Part shown: positions 17,651 to 26,603 of the stretch, piece by piece
Layout: each line of letters opens with the position of its first letter
How positions within the stretch are numbered: the first letter of the stretch is position 1
Assembly (NCBI GenBank): GCA_900470285.1
Contig: UCAG01000001.1
Coordinates: 62,001-126,000, forward strand
Source: Hyphomicrobiales bacterium
GTDB taxonomy: Bacteria; Pseudomonadota; Alphaproteobacteria; Rhizobiales; Rhizobiaceae
Direction: 5' to 3'
DNA length: 64,000 nt
The notes under the pieces: generated by a model
The model's database searches: none
Seen by the model: only the letters and a program-made list of their open reading frames with translations
Told to the model about the DNA's origin: nothing
Program-made: the position numbers and the translations under genes

Positions 17651-18505
17651 TTACGAATGCGCCCAGTCCCAATAGAGTTTGCGGGCTTTTTGCGCAACCG
17701 GACCATAGCTCAGCTGCTTGTCATCGAAACCGATCACCGGCACAACTTTGGAATGATTGCCTGTTGAGAAAATTTCATCCGCTTCGCGGAAGTCTTCCAC
17801 ACGCAAAGTGGTTTCAGTGACTTTTACGCCATTATCGCGCAGCAGACCAATCACGCGTTGACGGGTAATGCCATTGAGGAATGTACCATTGGGTGCAGGT
17901 GTAAACACTTCACCGTCACGCACCATGAACACATTGGAAGAGGCAAGTTCCGCCACATTGCCCAGCATATCGCAAACCAGCGCATTGCCGAAACCTTTGG
18001 CACGGGCTTCACGGATCATGCGGGCATTATTCGGATAGAGGCAGGCAGCCTTGGCATCCAGCGGCATGGTCTCAATCGTCGGACGACGGAAGCGCGTAGT
18101 AGTAATGGTAAAACCGGTTGGTTCACCCATCGGAATTTCTTCCAGACACAGCGCAAAATCCGTACTCTCGGCAGCAGGCAGAACCACATTAGCTTCGCCC
18201 TCTTCCGCCCAATACATCGGACGGATATAGACCGCAGCATTCTCACCGAATTTTGTCATGCCCTGACGGCTCAGTTCCATGATTTCTTCAGGCGTATAAG
18301 TCGGCTTCAGACCAAGTGCCTCGGCGGAGCGGTTAACGCGCGCGCAATGGCGATCCAGATCAGGGATGACACCTTCAAAACCGCGTGCACCGTCAAAAAC
18401 CAGTGAGCCAAGCCATGTTGCCTGTGATGACGCGCCGAGAATGCGCACATCGCCTTCATGCCATTTGCCTTTATAAAATGTCCAGCTACGACCAATCTGG
18501 CCCAT
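17651..18505 (-). CDS. Class IV (branched-chain-type) aminotransferase
   Basis: The 284-residue enzyme belongs to PLP fold type IV, the group of branched-chain and D-amino-acid aminotransferases. LVFDGARGFEG is near residues 36-46, the presumed PLP-binding lysine is Lys152 in DAKAACLYPN, and the phosphate-binding region AELASSNVFMV is near 184-194. I chose the ATG at 18505 because GGAGAAG lies just before it; the frame stays open upstream but that part looks non-coding. Branched-chain amino acid synthesis or breakdown is the most likely role, and ilvC is also in the window though 43 kb away. D-amino acid or aminodeoxychorismate activity cannot be excluded. Confidence 0.75.
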   Translation of the reverse strand: MGQIGRSWTFYKGKWHEGDVRILGASSQATWLGSLVFDGARGFEGVIPDLDRHCARVNRSAEALGLKPTYTPEEIMELSRQGMTKFGENAAVYIRPMYWAEEGEANVVLPAAESTDFALCLEEIPMGEPTGFTITTTRFRRPTIETMPLDAKAACLYPNNARMIREARAKGFGNALVCDMLGNVAELASSNVFMVRDGEVFTPAPNGTFLNGITRQRVIGLLRDNGVKVTETTLRVEDFREADEIFSTGNHSKVVPVIGFDDKQLSYGPVAQKARKLYWDWAHS

Positions 18506-19114
18506 GTCACTTCTCCATATGCGAATCAAAATTGAAATCCGGCACTCTGCTGCAAGCAAATACCGGCCCGTGGCGACAAGCTGCATCTGTCCGGAACCGG
18601 CTGAGTTAATCAGTAATCTCCGGCAAGGTGGCAGCGTCAGCAACGCAGAACCACATTAAAATCCTCTCAGGGAAGTGCAACTACTCAAATATAAAAACTA
18701 TTTTTTTAATTTATTCCGGTGCGCGGAAGCCTCAGTAAAATCAGCACCCCATACATTTTAAACACAAAATCATTCCTAAAACGCATCAACTCTGCCATTT
18801 CCGGACTGTAATATATCTGTATGACGTAAACGGAAGTCAGTCTTTTCAAGTCAAGGAAAACACACATCATTCCTGTTGTGGTTTTATGATTTCAAGACCA
18901 TTTTCCTGCAATGAAGCGGTAAAAGCGCTTCATGATCCATGCGCAGAAGCTGCGGCAAAGGCTCTCTTCCAACATAAGAACAATGCTAAATTAGCGCCCA
19001 CACTATGCGACATTAATTGTACGGCAACCCCACAATCAGCTATTGCCCCCCTGCATTTCCTATGGAAAACTTGTTGCAACAAATTTCATAACAATAAACT
19101 GTGGGGAATAATCA
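18506..19114. other. 609-base gap between divergent aminotransferase and PotD-like genes
   Basis: It contains the promoters of two divergent units and an unusually long leader on the plus side. A hairpin is at 18911-18933. A 135-codon reading at 18886-19293 overlaps the next gene out of frame and is not supported. Confidence 0.5.
18911..18933 (+). promoter_or_regulatory. Leader hairpin upstream of the PotD-like gene
   Basis: ATGAAGCG pairs perfectly with CGCTTCAT across a 7-base loop, about 180 bases before the start codon. Its role is unknown. Confidence 0.4.
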
Positions 19115-20164
19115 ATGAAGCTTACGCATATTGCATTCACGGCCTGCACCATGCTCGGCGGACTGGCTTTGGCAGCCGGAACCGCTCAGGCACGCGACCT
19201 CACTGTTGTCTCCTGGGGCGGCAGCTATCAGGACGGTCAGCGCGAAATTTATTTCAAACCTTTTGCCAAAGAACTGGGCAAACCGGTGCTTGATGAAAGC
19301 TGGGATGGCGGCTACGGCGTTTTGCAAGCCAAAGTCAAAGCCGGCGAAACCAATTGGGACGTCGTGCAGGTTGAAGCTGAGGAGCTTGAGCTTGGCTGTG
19401 CTGACGGCATTTATGAAAATATCAATTGGGAACAGCTCGGCGGCAAAGATAAATTCATTCCGGCAGCGGTACATGATTGCGGCGTAGGCGCGATCGTCTG
19501 GTCTACCGGCATCGCCTATAATGGCGATACGATGAAAGATGCCCCGCAATCATGGGCTGATTTCTGGGATGTAAAAAAATTCCCGGGCAAACGCTCTTTG
19601 CGCAAAAGTGCCAAATATTCTCTTGAATTTGCGCTGATTGCAGACGGCGTTGCACCGAAAGATGTGTATGATGTGCTGGCATCGCCGGAAGGTGTGGACC
19701 GCGCATTCAAAAAACTGGATGAAATCAAACCGCATATCGTGTGGTGGGAAGCCGGTGCGCAGCCGGTACAGCTGCTCTCTTCCGGTGAAGTGGTAATGGC
19801 CTCGGTCTATAACGGCCGTATCAATGCGCTGAACCGCACCGAGAACAAGAATTTCGGTTTTGTCTGGCCGGGCAGCATCTATGCCGTCGATAGCTGGGCA
19901 ATCATGAAAGGCACGCCTTTCCCGAAAGAGTCGATGGATTTCATCGCTTTCGCCAGCAAAGCTGACAATCAGGCCAAGCTGCCTGAATATATCACCTATG
20001 GTCTGCCGAATATCGAAGCCGATAAATTCGTTGACGAAAAATACCGCAAAGACCTGCCGACAACACCGGCCAATATGACCGATGCAGCAGCTATCGGCGT
20101 GGAATTCTGGACAGATAATTCTGAAAGCCTGAACCAGCGTTTCAACGCATGGCTTGCCCAGTAA
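19115..20164 (+). CDS. PotD-like ABC transporter substrate-binding protein
   Basis: The 349-residue protein has a signal peptide ending GTAQA near residue 26, then DLTVVSWGGSYQDGQ, typical of the extracellular solute-binding family 1 (spermidine/putrescine) group. WDVVQVEAEELELGC and SVYNGRINAL are also family features. It would bind a polyamine or a related cation such as an opine or aromatic amine in the periplasm. The start follows GGGGAAT. It is the first gene of a four-gene transport operon, separated from the ATPase gene by 267 bases with a hairpin. Confidence 0.8.
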   Translation: MKLTHIAFTACTMLGGLALAAGTAQARDLTVVSWGGSYQDGQREIYFKPFAKELGKPVLDESWDGGYGVLQAKVKAGETNWDVVQVEAEELELGCADGIYENINWEQLGGKDKFIPAAVHDCGVGAIVWSTGIAYNGDTMKDAPQSWADFWDVKKFPGKRSLRKSAKYSLEFALIADGVAPKDVYDVLASPEGVDRAFKKLDEIKPHIVWWEAGAQPVQLLSSGEVVMASVYNGRINALNRTENKNFGFVWPGSIYAVDSWAIMKGTPFPKESMDFIAFASKADNQAKLPEYITYGLPNIEADKFVDEKYRKDLPTTPANMTDAAAIGVEFWTDNSESLNQRFNAWLAQ

Positions 20165-20176
20165 GCTGAAGCCAAA

Positions 20177-20200
20177 GACCGGCCTTTCACATGGCCGGTT
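20177..20200 (+). promoter_or_regulatory. Intercistronic stem-loop after the PotD-like gene
   Basis: ACCGGCC pairs with GGCCGGT across TTTCACAT, 13 bases after the stop codon. No strong T-run follows, so partial termination or 3'-end protection of the first gene's message is likely. Confidence 0.55.
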
Positions 20201-20431
20201 ATGCAGTTGTTCCGGAACTTGCCTGCCTTCCCCCGTAAGGATGCAATTTTCCGGAACGGCTGCACTTCGCAGCTTAAATTTCCCGAACTGCCTGGCAGTC
20301 ATTCAATTCCAAAGCGCATTTCCTGTTGCCGCCCCGCAGCAGACAACAGCAATCACTGTCCTGTTTTACTCCCGAAAACGGTTTTGCCCCAAGCATGTGA
20401 ACAGTGACCGGCTCCATTTGAGGTTTTACGC

Positions 20432-21526
20432 GTGAATAATCCCTTCATTCATTTCGACAAGGTGAGCAAAGCATTCGGCTCTCTGACAGTTGTAGATAAT
20501 CTGGATTTAACCATCGGCAAAGGCGAGTTTGTCAGTATGCTCGGGCCTTCCGGCTCCGGTAAAACAACCTTGCTGATGCTGCTTGCAGGCTTTGAACGCC
20601 CTACCGGCGGCACTGTCAGCGTGGATGGAAAACGTATCGATCAGCTGCCGCCGCATAAGCGTAATATGGGTGTGGTGTTTCAGAATTATGCTCTGTTTCC
20701 CCATATGACCATTGCCGAAAACGTGGCTTTCCCGCTGAAAATGCGCGGGCTTTCCAAGTCCGATATGCAGGATCGTGTGAAACGCGCATTGGATATGGTG
20801 CAGCTCGGCACCATGCTGGAGCGTAAACCTTCGCAGCTTTCCGGCGGCCAGCAACAGCGTGTTGCCTTGGCACGCGCATTAGTGTTTGAACCGGAAGTGG
20901 TGCTGATGGACGAACCTCTCGGCGCGCTCGACAAGCAGCTGCGTGAACGTATGCAGCTCGATATCCGCGAATTACATCACCGTCTCGGCCTGACGATCGT
21001 TTTCGTAACCCATGACCAGTCCGAAGCGCTGACTATGAGCGACCGCATTGCTGTATTCAACCACGGAAAGATTGAACAGATCGGCACACCATCCGAGATT
21101 TACGACCATCCGGCGACGCAATTTGTTGCGGAATTTATCGGTGAAACCAATCTGATCGACGGCAAAGTCTCCGGTACACATAATGGCGAAACCCAAATCC
21201 GCCTGAGCAATGGTCAGGATATTCGTGTGGACGCTGAAGCGCCGTTCCATGCCGGTCAGGATATCCGCCTGTCGCTGCGCCCTGAACGCGTGCGCCTGAA
21301 CACCGACGATGGTACTTCCAATAAATTATCTGCCACGGTCAGCGACATCGTCTATCACGGCGACCATCTGCGTGTAGCGCTGGACTTTGCAGGCCAGAGC
21401 CTTGTCACCAAAGCAGACCGCAGTTTCCATACTCTGAAAGCTGGTGATCCGGTTACCTTGTCTTTCCTGCCGGCGGATTGCTGGCCGATTGCAGTCCCTG
21501 CCCGTAATGCTCAGGTGGCGGCATGA
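20432..21526 (+). CDS. PotA-like ABC transporter ATP-binding protein
   Basis: The 364-residue ATPase has Walker A GPSGSGKTT (38-46), signature LSGGQQQRVALARAL (136-150), Walker B VVLMDEPLGALD (156-167) and the switch histidine in FVTHDQSEAL. A TOBE domain occupies about 280-355. This plan is shared by PotA, MalK and sulfate-type ATPases; the neighbours place it in the polyamine-type group. Its stop overlaps the permease start as ATGA (21523-21526), indicating coupled translation. It might also energise the nearby sulfate permeases, whose own ATPase gene is missing, but that is speculation. Confidence 0.85.
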   Translation: MNNPFIHFDKVSKAFGSLTVVDNLDLTIGKGEFVSMLGPSGSGKTTLLMLLAGFERPTGGTVSVDGKRIDQLPPHKRNMGVVFQNYALFPHMTIAENVAFPLKMRGLSKSDMQDRVKRALDMVQLGTMLERKPSQLSGGQQQRVALARALVFEPEVVLMDEPLGALDKQLRERMQLDIRELHHRLGLTIVFVTHDQSEALTMSDRIAVFNHGKIEQIGTPSEIYDHPATQFVAEFIGETNLIDGKVSGTHNGETQIRLSNGQDIRVDAEAPFHAGQDIRLSLRPERVRLNTDDGTSNKLSATVSDIVYHGDHLRVALDFAGQSLVTKADRSFHTLKAGDPVTLSFLPADCWPIAVPARNAQVAA

Positions 21527-22716
21527 ATGAACTGCAACGACAACGTTTAAAATCTTTCGCACTGGTGGCACCGCTGGCTTTGTTCTTGCTGGTATTTTTC
21601 ATCATCCCGCTGGTGACGATGATGAAAGAGGCCGTATCCGATCCGGTAGCCGCCAAAGCCCTGCCGCTCACAGCACAAGCTGCCAGCGACTGGAATCCAG
21701 AAACGCCACCGACACCGGAAATGAAAGCCGCGCTGGCGGAAGATATCCGCAACAATGATGATGCCCAGCTTTACGGCGATCTGGTGCGCCGTCTCAACAG
21801 TGCCCAACCCGGCTTCCGCACATTGATGAGCAAAACCCGCAATCAGCTGACCAAGCTTGAAGAGCCGGTTGATTATACGCAGATTGATCTCACCGCCATC
21901 GACAAAAAATGGGGTGAACAACCTTACTGGCAAGCCATTGCCAGCGCCGCCTCCACAACAATGACAGACCGCAATCTGCTGGCAGCCATTGATATGGAGC
22001 GCGATATATCCGGTGAAATCCGCTCTCTACCATCTGATGCTTCAGCCAATGTCACCATAATGGTGCGTACCTTCATCACCGCCCTCAGCGTTACTATTGC
22101 CTGTATTCTGATTGGTATTCCGTTCGCTATGGTTGCCGCCTCCGTTGAAGGCTGGAAACGCCAGTTGCTACTTGGTGCAGTGCTGCTTCCGCTCTGGACA
22201 TCGCTGCTGGTGCGTACTGCCGCATGGTTTATCCTGTTGCAGGATCAGGGGCTGATTAATAATGCGCTGATTGCGATCGGCATCACCAGTGAACCACTGG
22301 CGCTGATCTTCAACCGTACAGGCGTGATTATCGCCATGACCCATGTGCTGCTGCCATTCATGGTACTGCCGGTGTTCAGTGTGCTGATCGGCATTCCGAA
22401 GAACCTGATGCCCGCTGCCGCCTCGCTCGGCGCACATCCGCTGCGTTCTTTCTTTCATGTGCTATTGCCGCTTATCATGCGTGGCGTGGTTTCCGGCTCG
22501 CTGCTCGTCTTCATGACGGCGCTTGGCTATTACATCACCCCTGCACTCATCGGCGGTGCTAAAGATCAGCTTATCAGCTCGGTCATCGCCTTCTACGCAA
22601 TGGGTGCTGCAAACTGGGGCATGGCCGGTGCGCTCGGCATGGTTCTGCTGATTGCAACCATCCTGCTTTACACAATCTATATGCGCCTCTCAACCGAGAA
22701 GGAGGTACGTTCATGA
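21523..22716 (+). CDS. PotB-like ABC transporter permease with large periplasmic loop
   Basis: The 397-residue permease has a first membrane helix (LVAPLALFLLVFFIIPLV, about 14-31), then about 150 residues of polar sequence before the remaining five helices start near 185. The EAA loop with AAASLGAHPLRSFFHVLLPL is near 295. E. coli PotB has only about 285 residues, so the difference lies in this periplasmic insertion, which is rich in D, E, N and P. Such insertions occur in some alphaproteobacterial relatives and may contact the binding protein. The start overlaps the ATPase stop and the stop overlaps the next start, both by ATGA. Confidence 0.85.
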   Translation: MNELQRQRLKSFALVAPLALFLLVFFIIPLVTMMKEAVSDPVAAKALPLTAQAASDWNPETPPTPEMKAALAEDIRNNDDAQLYGDLVRRLNSAQPGFRTLMSKTRNQLTKLEEPVDYTQIDLTAIDKKWGEQPYWQAIASAASTTMTDRNLLAAIDMERDISGEIRSLPSDASANVTIMVRTFITALSVTIACILIGIPFAMVAASVEGWKRQLLLGAVLLPLWTSLLVRTAAWFILLQDQGLINNALIAIGITSEPLALIFNRTGVIIAMTHVLLPFMVLPVFSVLIGIPKNLMPAAASLGAHPLRSFFHVLLPLIMRGVVSGSLLVFMTALGYYITPALIGGAKDQLISSVIAFYAMGAANWGMAGALGMVLLIATILLYTIYMRLSTEKEVRS

Positions 22717-23504
22717 ACGGCTTCAAACTCCTCAAACTTCTGTTTGGCGCTGCGGTGGTGTTTTTCCTGCTGGCACCGCTGGTGGCAATTCTGCCGCTGG
22801 CTTTCACCAGCGGCGCTTTGCTCGGATACCCGATGGAAGGCTATTCCACACGCTGGTTTCAGGAACTGGTGCAGGCGGACGCATGGCGGCGCTCAATCAT
22901 CAACAGCTTGATCATCTCTGTCGGCACCACAGCACTGGCGACAGTGCTGGGAACTGTCGGCGCGCTGGGGCTGCGCGGCAATCAGTATTCCTTCCTGTTC
23001 AACTCTATCAAAACAGTGTTTCTGCTGCCGATGGTCGTGCCCGCTGTGGTGCTCGGTGTGGGCATGCAGCTGATGTTTGCGCAATATGACCTGCTCAATT
23101 CCTATACCGGCGTGATCATTGCCCATACAGTTGTGGCAGTGCCATTTGTGGTCATCAACGTGCTGGCCGTGCTGCAAAGCGTTGACCGGCGGGTGGAACA
23201 AGCCGCTGCCAGCCTTGGTGCGTCACCCTATGTCATCCTGCAAAAAGTGACATTGCCACTGGCAAAACCCGGTATTATTTCCGGTGCGGTCTTTGCTTTT
23301 GCAACCTCGCTGGATGAAGTGGTACTGACCCTGTTCGTGGCAGGTCCGAACCAGCGTACACTGGCACGACAGATGTTCTCGACTATTCGTGAGAATATCA
23401 GTCCAGCAATTGCCGCTGCTGCATTTGTCTTCATTGTCGGTACAATATTGATTGCACTGGTGATGATCCTGACCCAGCGCAAGGCAGCAGCACAGCCGCA
23501 ATAA
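22713..23504 (+). CDS. PotC-like ABC transporter permease
   Basis: The 263-residue permease has six membrane helices and the EAA motif QAAASLGASPYVILQKVTLP near residues 162-181. It is the second membrane subunit of the polyamine-type transporter and the last gene of the operon. Its start overlaps the previous stop by four bases. A strong bidirectional terminator follows, shared with the convergent sulfate operon. Confidence 0.85.
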   Translation: MNGFKLLKLLFGAAVVFFLLAPLVAILPLAFTSGALLGYPMEGYSTRWFQELVQADAWRRSIINSLIISVGTTALATVLGTVGALGLRGNQYSFLFNSIKTVFLLPMVVPAVVLGVGMQLMFAQYDLLNSYTGVIIAHTVVAVPFVVINVLAVLQSVDRRVEQAAASLGASPYVILQKVTLPLAKPGIISGAVFAFATSLDEVVLTLFVAGPNQRTLARQMFSTIRENISPAIAAAAFVFIVGTILIALVMILTQRKAAAQPQ

Positions 23505-23526
23505 AACTAACAATTACAAAAAGATA

Positions 23527-23562
23527 AAAGCCGCCTTTGAATCAATTTCAGAGGCGGCTTCA
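23527..23562. terminator. Bidirectional terminator between the PotC-like gene and cysW
   Basis: AAGCCGCCT pairs with AGGCGGCTT, with an A-rich lead and T-rich tail. It separates two convergent transport operons. Confidence 0.85.
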
Positions 23563-23567
23563 TCATT

Positions 23568-24422
23568 TTAATCAACTTGTTTGCGTTCCAGCCAGACTTT
23601 CAGCACCAGTGTCAGCAAAGCCAGCACTGCCAAAGTTGAAGCCGCAGCAAATGCGCCAACTGTGTTCTGATCCTGAAACAACAGATCAACCTGCAACGGC
23701 AGCGTATTGGTTTTACCGCGAATGGCGCCGGAGACAATCGATGTTGCACCATATTCGCCCATCACCCGCGCATTACACAGCACGGCACCATAGAGCAGCG
23801 CCCATTTGATATTCGGCAGCGTCACATAGAAGAAGGTTTGCAGACCACTGGCACCGAGCGACAATGCCGCCTCTTCATCCTCGCCACCCTGCATTTCCAT
23901 CAGCGGGATCAGCTCACGGGCAACAAAAGGACTGGTTACAAACAGGCTGACCAGAAAGATCGCCGGAATTGTGAACATGATCTTGATATCATAGCTCTCC
24001 AGCAAAGGCCCCAGCATCCCCTGCGCACCATAGAGAAACAGATAGGCTGTACCGGCAATAATCGGAGATACCGAAAACGGAATTTCGATAAAGCTGATCA
24101 GTAACCGTCTCCCGGGAAAGCGAAACCGCGTCACCAGCCATGCCACGCAAACACCAAACGCCATATTAACCGGCACAACCACAATCGCCGTCAGCACAGT
24201 CAGCCATACCGCATGCATCGTATCCGGCTTGGTAATTTCTGCCCAGAAGCGTCCTATACCGCTGCCAAAGGCTGCAGAGAAGATCACCGCCAGCGGAATG
24301 CCGAGCACGATCAGTGACAGCACAACGGCCAGCCAGATTAAAAAGCGCCGTCCCCAAAGTCTGCGTCGAAACTGCGGTGAAGATTTTTCAGAAGCTAAAG
24401 CAGGAAAAGCCAAAATCGCCAT
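23568..24422 (-). CDS. cysW: Sulfate/thiosulfate ABC transporter permease CysW
   Basis: The 284-residue inner-membrane permease has six predicted helices, and the EAA loop EEAALSLGASGLQTFFYVTLP is near 180-200. PFSVSPIIAGTAYLFLYG is typical of CysW. I chose the ATG at 24422, one base after the cysT stop, with GGAG ten bases before it; the ATG at 24440 has no ribosome site. It is the last gene of the sbp-cysT-cysW operon. No cysA follows: the next gene is convergent. Confidence 0.85.
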   Translation of the reverse strand: MAILAFPALASEKSSPQFRRRLWGRRFLIWLAVVLSLIVLGIPLAVIFSAAFGSGIGRFWAEITKPDTMHAVWLTVLTAIVVVPVNMAFGVCVAWLVTRFRFPGRRLLISFIEIPFSVSPIIAGTAYLFLYGAQGMLGPLLESYDIKIMFTIPAIFLVSLFVTSPFVARELIPLMEMQGGEDEEAALSLGASGLQTFFYVTLPNIKWALLYGAVLCNARVMGEYGATSIVSGAIRGKTNTLPLQVDLLFQDQNTVGAFAAASTLAVLALLTLVLKVWLERKQVD

Positions 24423-24423
24423 A

Positions 24424-25266
24424 TCAGTTTCGCTCCGCATAGCGCAGCTGCCGTGCCTGCATCAGATTGGTTATCAGCAGCATGGCAAAAGCCATCAGCA
24501 ACATCACCATCGCCAGAGCCGCAGCTGCCGGATATTCATATTCATCCAGCCGCACAAAAACGAGCAGCGAAGTCACTTCTGTTTTAAAGGGCAGATTGGC
24601 AGAGATGAAAACAATCGCGCCAAACTCGCCCAAGCCACGTGCAAAGGACAAAGCACTGCCCGCCAGAAATGCAGGCAGGATCATCGGCCAGATCACATGA
24701 GCAAAAACCTGCAACGGATTGGCACCTAGCGTCTCCGCCGCCTCCTCCACATCATGATTCAGATCCTCAAGTACCGGCTGTACCGTGCGGATAACAAAAG
24801 GAATACTAGTAAAGGCCATCGCGATTATGATGCCCGCAGGCGTATAGGCCAGGTACAGGCCAAGCGGTTCAGTATATTGCCCGATCCAGCCGTTCTTCGA
24901 CAAAACGGTTACCAGCGCCAGACCGGCAACAGCGGTCGGCAGTGCAAAAGGCAGATCAACAGCAGCATCCAGCAAACGTTTGCCCGGAAACTCGTAACGC
25001 ACCAGCACCCATGCCATCAGCAGACCAAACAGAGCATTGAACACCGTAGCGGCAGCAGAGGTAAGTATGGTCAGCTTGAATGTCGCCACAGCGCGCGGCG
25101 AACTGACAATCGACCAGAAATCAGCAAATCCGAGACTGGCCGTTTTCATAATCAGAGCAAAGAGCGGCAGAGCCACAATCACTGTCAGATAAAGCAGCGT
25201 ACAGCCCATCGTAATACCAAAACCCGGCATCACTGTTTTTCTGACTTTAAAGATTGGTCTTTTCAT
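24424..25266 (-). CDS. cysT: Sulfate/thiosulfate ABC transporter permease CysT (CysU)
   Basis: The 280-residue permease starts GFGITMGCTLLYLTVIVALP, close to the usual CysT opening, and carries DLPFALPTAVAGLAL and the EAA loop EEAAETLGANPLQVFAHVIW near 190-210. With CysW it forms the membrane channel for sulfate or thiosulfate. It lies 78 bases after the binding-protein gene and abuts cysW, so both permeases are made in step. The start is assigned without a strong ribosome site. Confidence 0.88.
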   Translation of the reverse strand: MKRPIFKVRKTVMPGFGITMGCTLLYLTVIVALPLFALIMKTASLGFADFWSIVSSPRAVATFKLTILTSAAATVFNALFGLLMAWVLVRYEFPGKRLLDAAVDLPFALPTAVAGLALVTVLSKNGWIGQYTEPLGLYLAYTPAGIIIAMAFTSIPFVIRTVQPVLEDLNHDVEEAAETLGANPLQVFAHVIWPMILPAFLAGSALSFARGLGEFGAIVFISANLPFKTEVTSLLVFVRLDEYEYPAAAALAMVMLLMAFAMLLITNLMQARQLRYAERN

Positions 25267-25299
25267 AACCGGTCTGCTCTGTATGGGATACGGGAAAAA

Positions 25300-25325
25300 C
25301 CGGCGCGTCTTTGAGGACGCACCGG
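25300..25325 (-). promoter_or_regulatory. Intercistronic stem-loop between sbp and cysT
   Basis: Outer CCGG arms and inner GCGTC/GACGC arms form one hairpin with single mismatched bases, just after the binding-protein stop. It may favour binding-protein expression over the permeases. Confidence 0.5.
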
Positions 25326-25344
25326 CTATCGTGTTCAGGTCACG

Positions 25345-26355
25345 TTATTTGCCCGTGAACAGCTGATCGAGAATACCGCCTTCAGCAAAATGCTCTTTGG
25401 TCACATTTGCCCAGCCTCCGAATTCATCTTCCACACGTACCAGTTTCACCTCAGGGAAATTGGCTTTGTGCTTTTCAATGGTTGCAGCGTCATGCACACG
25501 GTTGAAATTGCTGGCGAGAATTTCCTGCCCCTGTGGTGCATAGAGGAAATCGAGATAGGCCTGAGCGATTTTACGCGAGCCACGTTTATCGACAACCTTA
25601 TCAACAATAGTCACCGGAAACTCGGACAGCAGGCTGATTGGTGGTACCACGACTTCATATTTGTCTTTGCCAAGCAGCTTCTGCGTACCCAGCACTTCAG
25701 CTTCAAATGTCACCAGAACATCACCGATACCACGCTCGGTAAAGGTTGTGGTCGCACCGCGTCCGCCGGTATCAAACACCGGAACATTCTTGAACAACTT
25801 GGTGATGAATTCACGAACCTTGGCATCATCCTTGTTAAATGCTTCACGCGCATAGGCGGTTGCCGCCAGATAGGTATAGCGCGCGTTGCCGGAGGTTTTC
25901 GGGTTCGGGAAAATCACCTGTACGTCTTCGCGCACCAGATCGTCCCAGTTTTTGATCTGCTTCGGATTGCCTGCACGCACCAGAAATGCAGGCAGAGAAT
26001 AATAAGGTGAAGAGTTGTTTGGCAGACGGCTCTGCCAGTCCGCAGGGATCAGATTGCCTTTGTCGTGCAGTACCTGCACATCCGTCACCTGATTGAAGGT
26101 CACAACATCCGCTTCCAGTCCTTCAAGAATAGAACGGGCCTGTTTGGAGGAACCGGCATGAGACTGATTGACGGTGAGTGTTTCACCGGTCTGCTCTTTC
26201 CACACCGGAATAAAGGCTGTGTTGACCTGCTCATACAACTCACGGGCAATGTCATAGGAGACATTGAGTATCTCTTTCGGATCCTCGGCCTGAGCTGCAG
26301 TCAAAGAAGTTCCCAAACCGAGCACAAGCCCGGCCGCCAACAGAAGTTTTTTCAT
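25345..26355 (-). CDS. sbp: Sulfate-binding protein of the Sbp/CysP family
   Basis: The 336-residue periplasmic protein has a 23-residue signal peptide ending AAQAED. Family hallmarks are VSYDIARELYEQVN, NQSHAGSSKQARSILEGLEA (near 63-82) and PNPKTSGNARYTYLA (near 150). These match Sbp and CysP, which bind sulfate or thiosulfate. It heads the operon with cysT and cysW. Two short palindromes lie in the 60 bases upstream of the start and may be regulatory. Confidence 0.9.
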   Translation of the reverse strand: MKKLLLAAGLVLGLGTSLTAAQAEDPKEILNVSYDIARELYEQVNTAFIPVWKEQTGETLTVNQSHAGSSKQARSILEGLEADVVTFNQVTDVQVLHDKGNLIPADWQSRLPNNSSPYYSLPAFLVRAGNPKQIKNWDDLVREDVQVIFPNPKTSGNARYTYLAATAYAREAFNKDDAKVREFITKLFKNVPVFDTGGRGATTTFTERGIGDVLVTFEAEVLGTQKLLGKDKYEVVVPPISLLSEFPVTIVDKVVDKRGSRKIAQAYLDFLYAPQGQEILASNFNRVHDAATIEKHKANFPEVKLVRVEDEFGGWANVTKEHFAEGGILDQLFTGK

Positions 26356-26376
26356 GAAATACCCGCCGCCTGTGTC

Positions 26377-26413
26377 TTTGCCTGAGGCAAATGATGGAGT
26401 TATCTATAACTCC
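26377..26413 (-). promoter_or_regulatory. Two short palindromes in the sbp leader
   Basis: TTTGCC-TGA-GGCAAA (26377-26391) and GGAGTTAT-CT-ATAACTCC (26396-26413) lie 22-58 bases upstream of the sbp start. Both arm pairs are perfect. They could be operator half-sites or leader hairpins for sulfur control; I do not recognise a known riboswitch. Confidence 0.45.
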
Positions 26414-26603
26414 AAAGATTAAGCAGCAGCGGCATGAAATCAATACTAAATTATTGATTTAAATAGATAATTTACTTTTAGAAACAAAATCAGAAATCTA
26501 TAATACGCCAGAAAAAGAATGAGCAATATTTTGCCACCGAACATTCATATGGCGCAATATGATTTCCGGAACTCGTGTGAAAAATCATACTTTGCGGAAG
26601 GTT

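Noticed and set aside
26377-26413. SAM-type riboswitch ahead of the sulfate operon
   Set aside because: The leader has two simple palindromes but none of the conserved core of the SAM-I or SAM-II classes that I can recognise.
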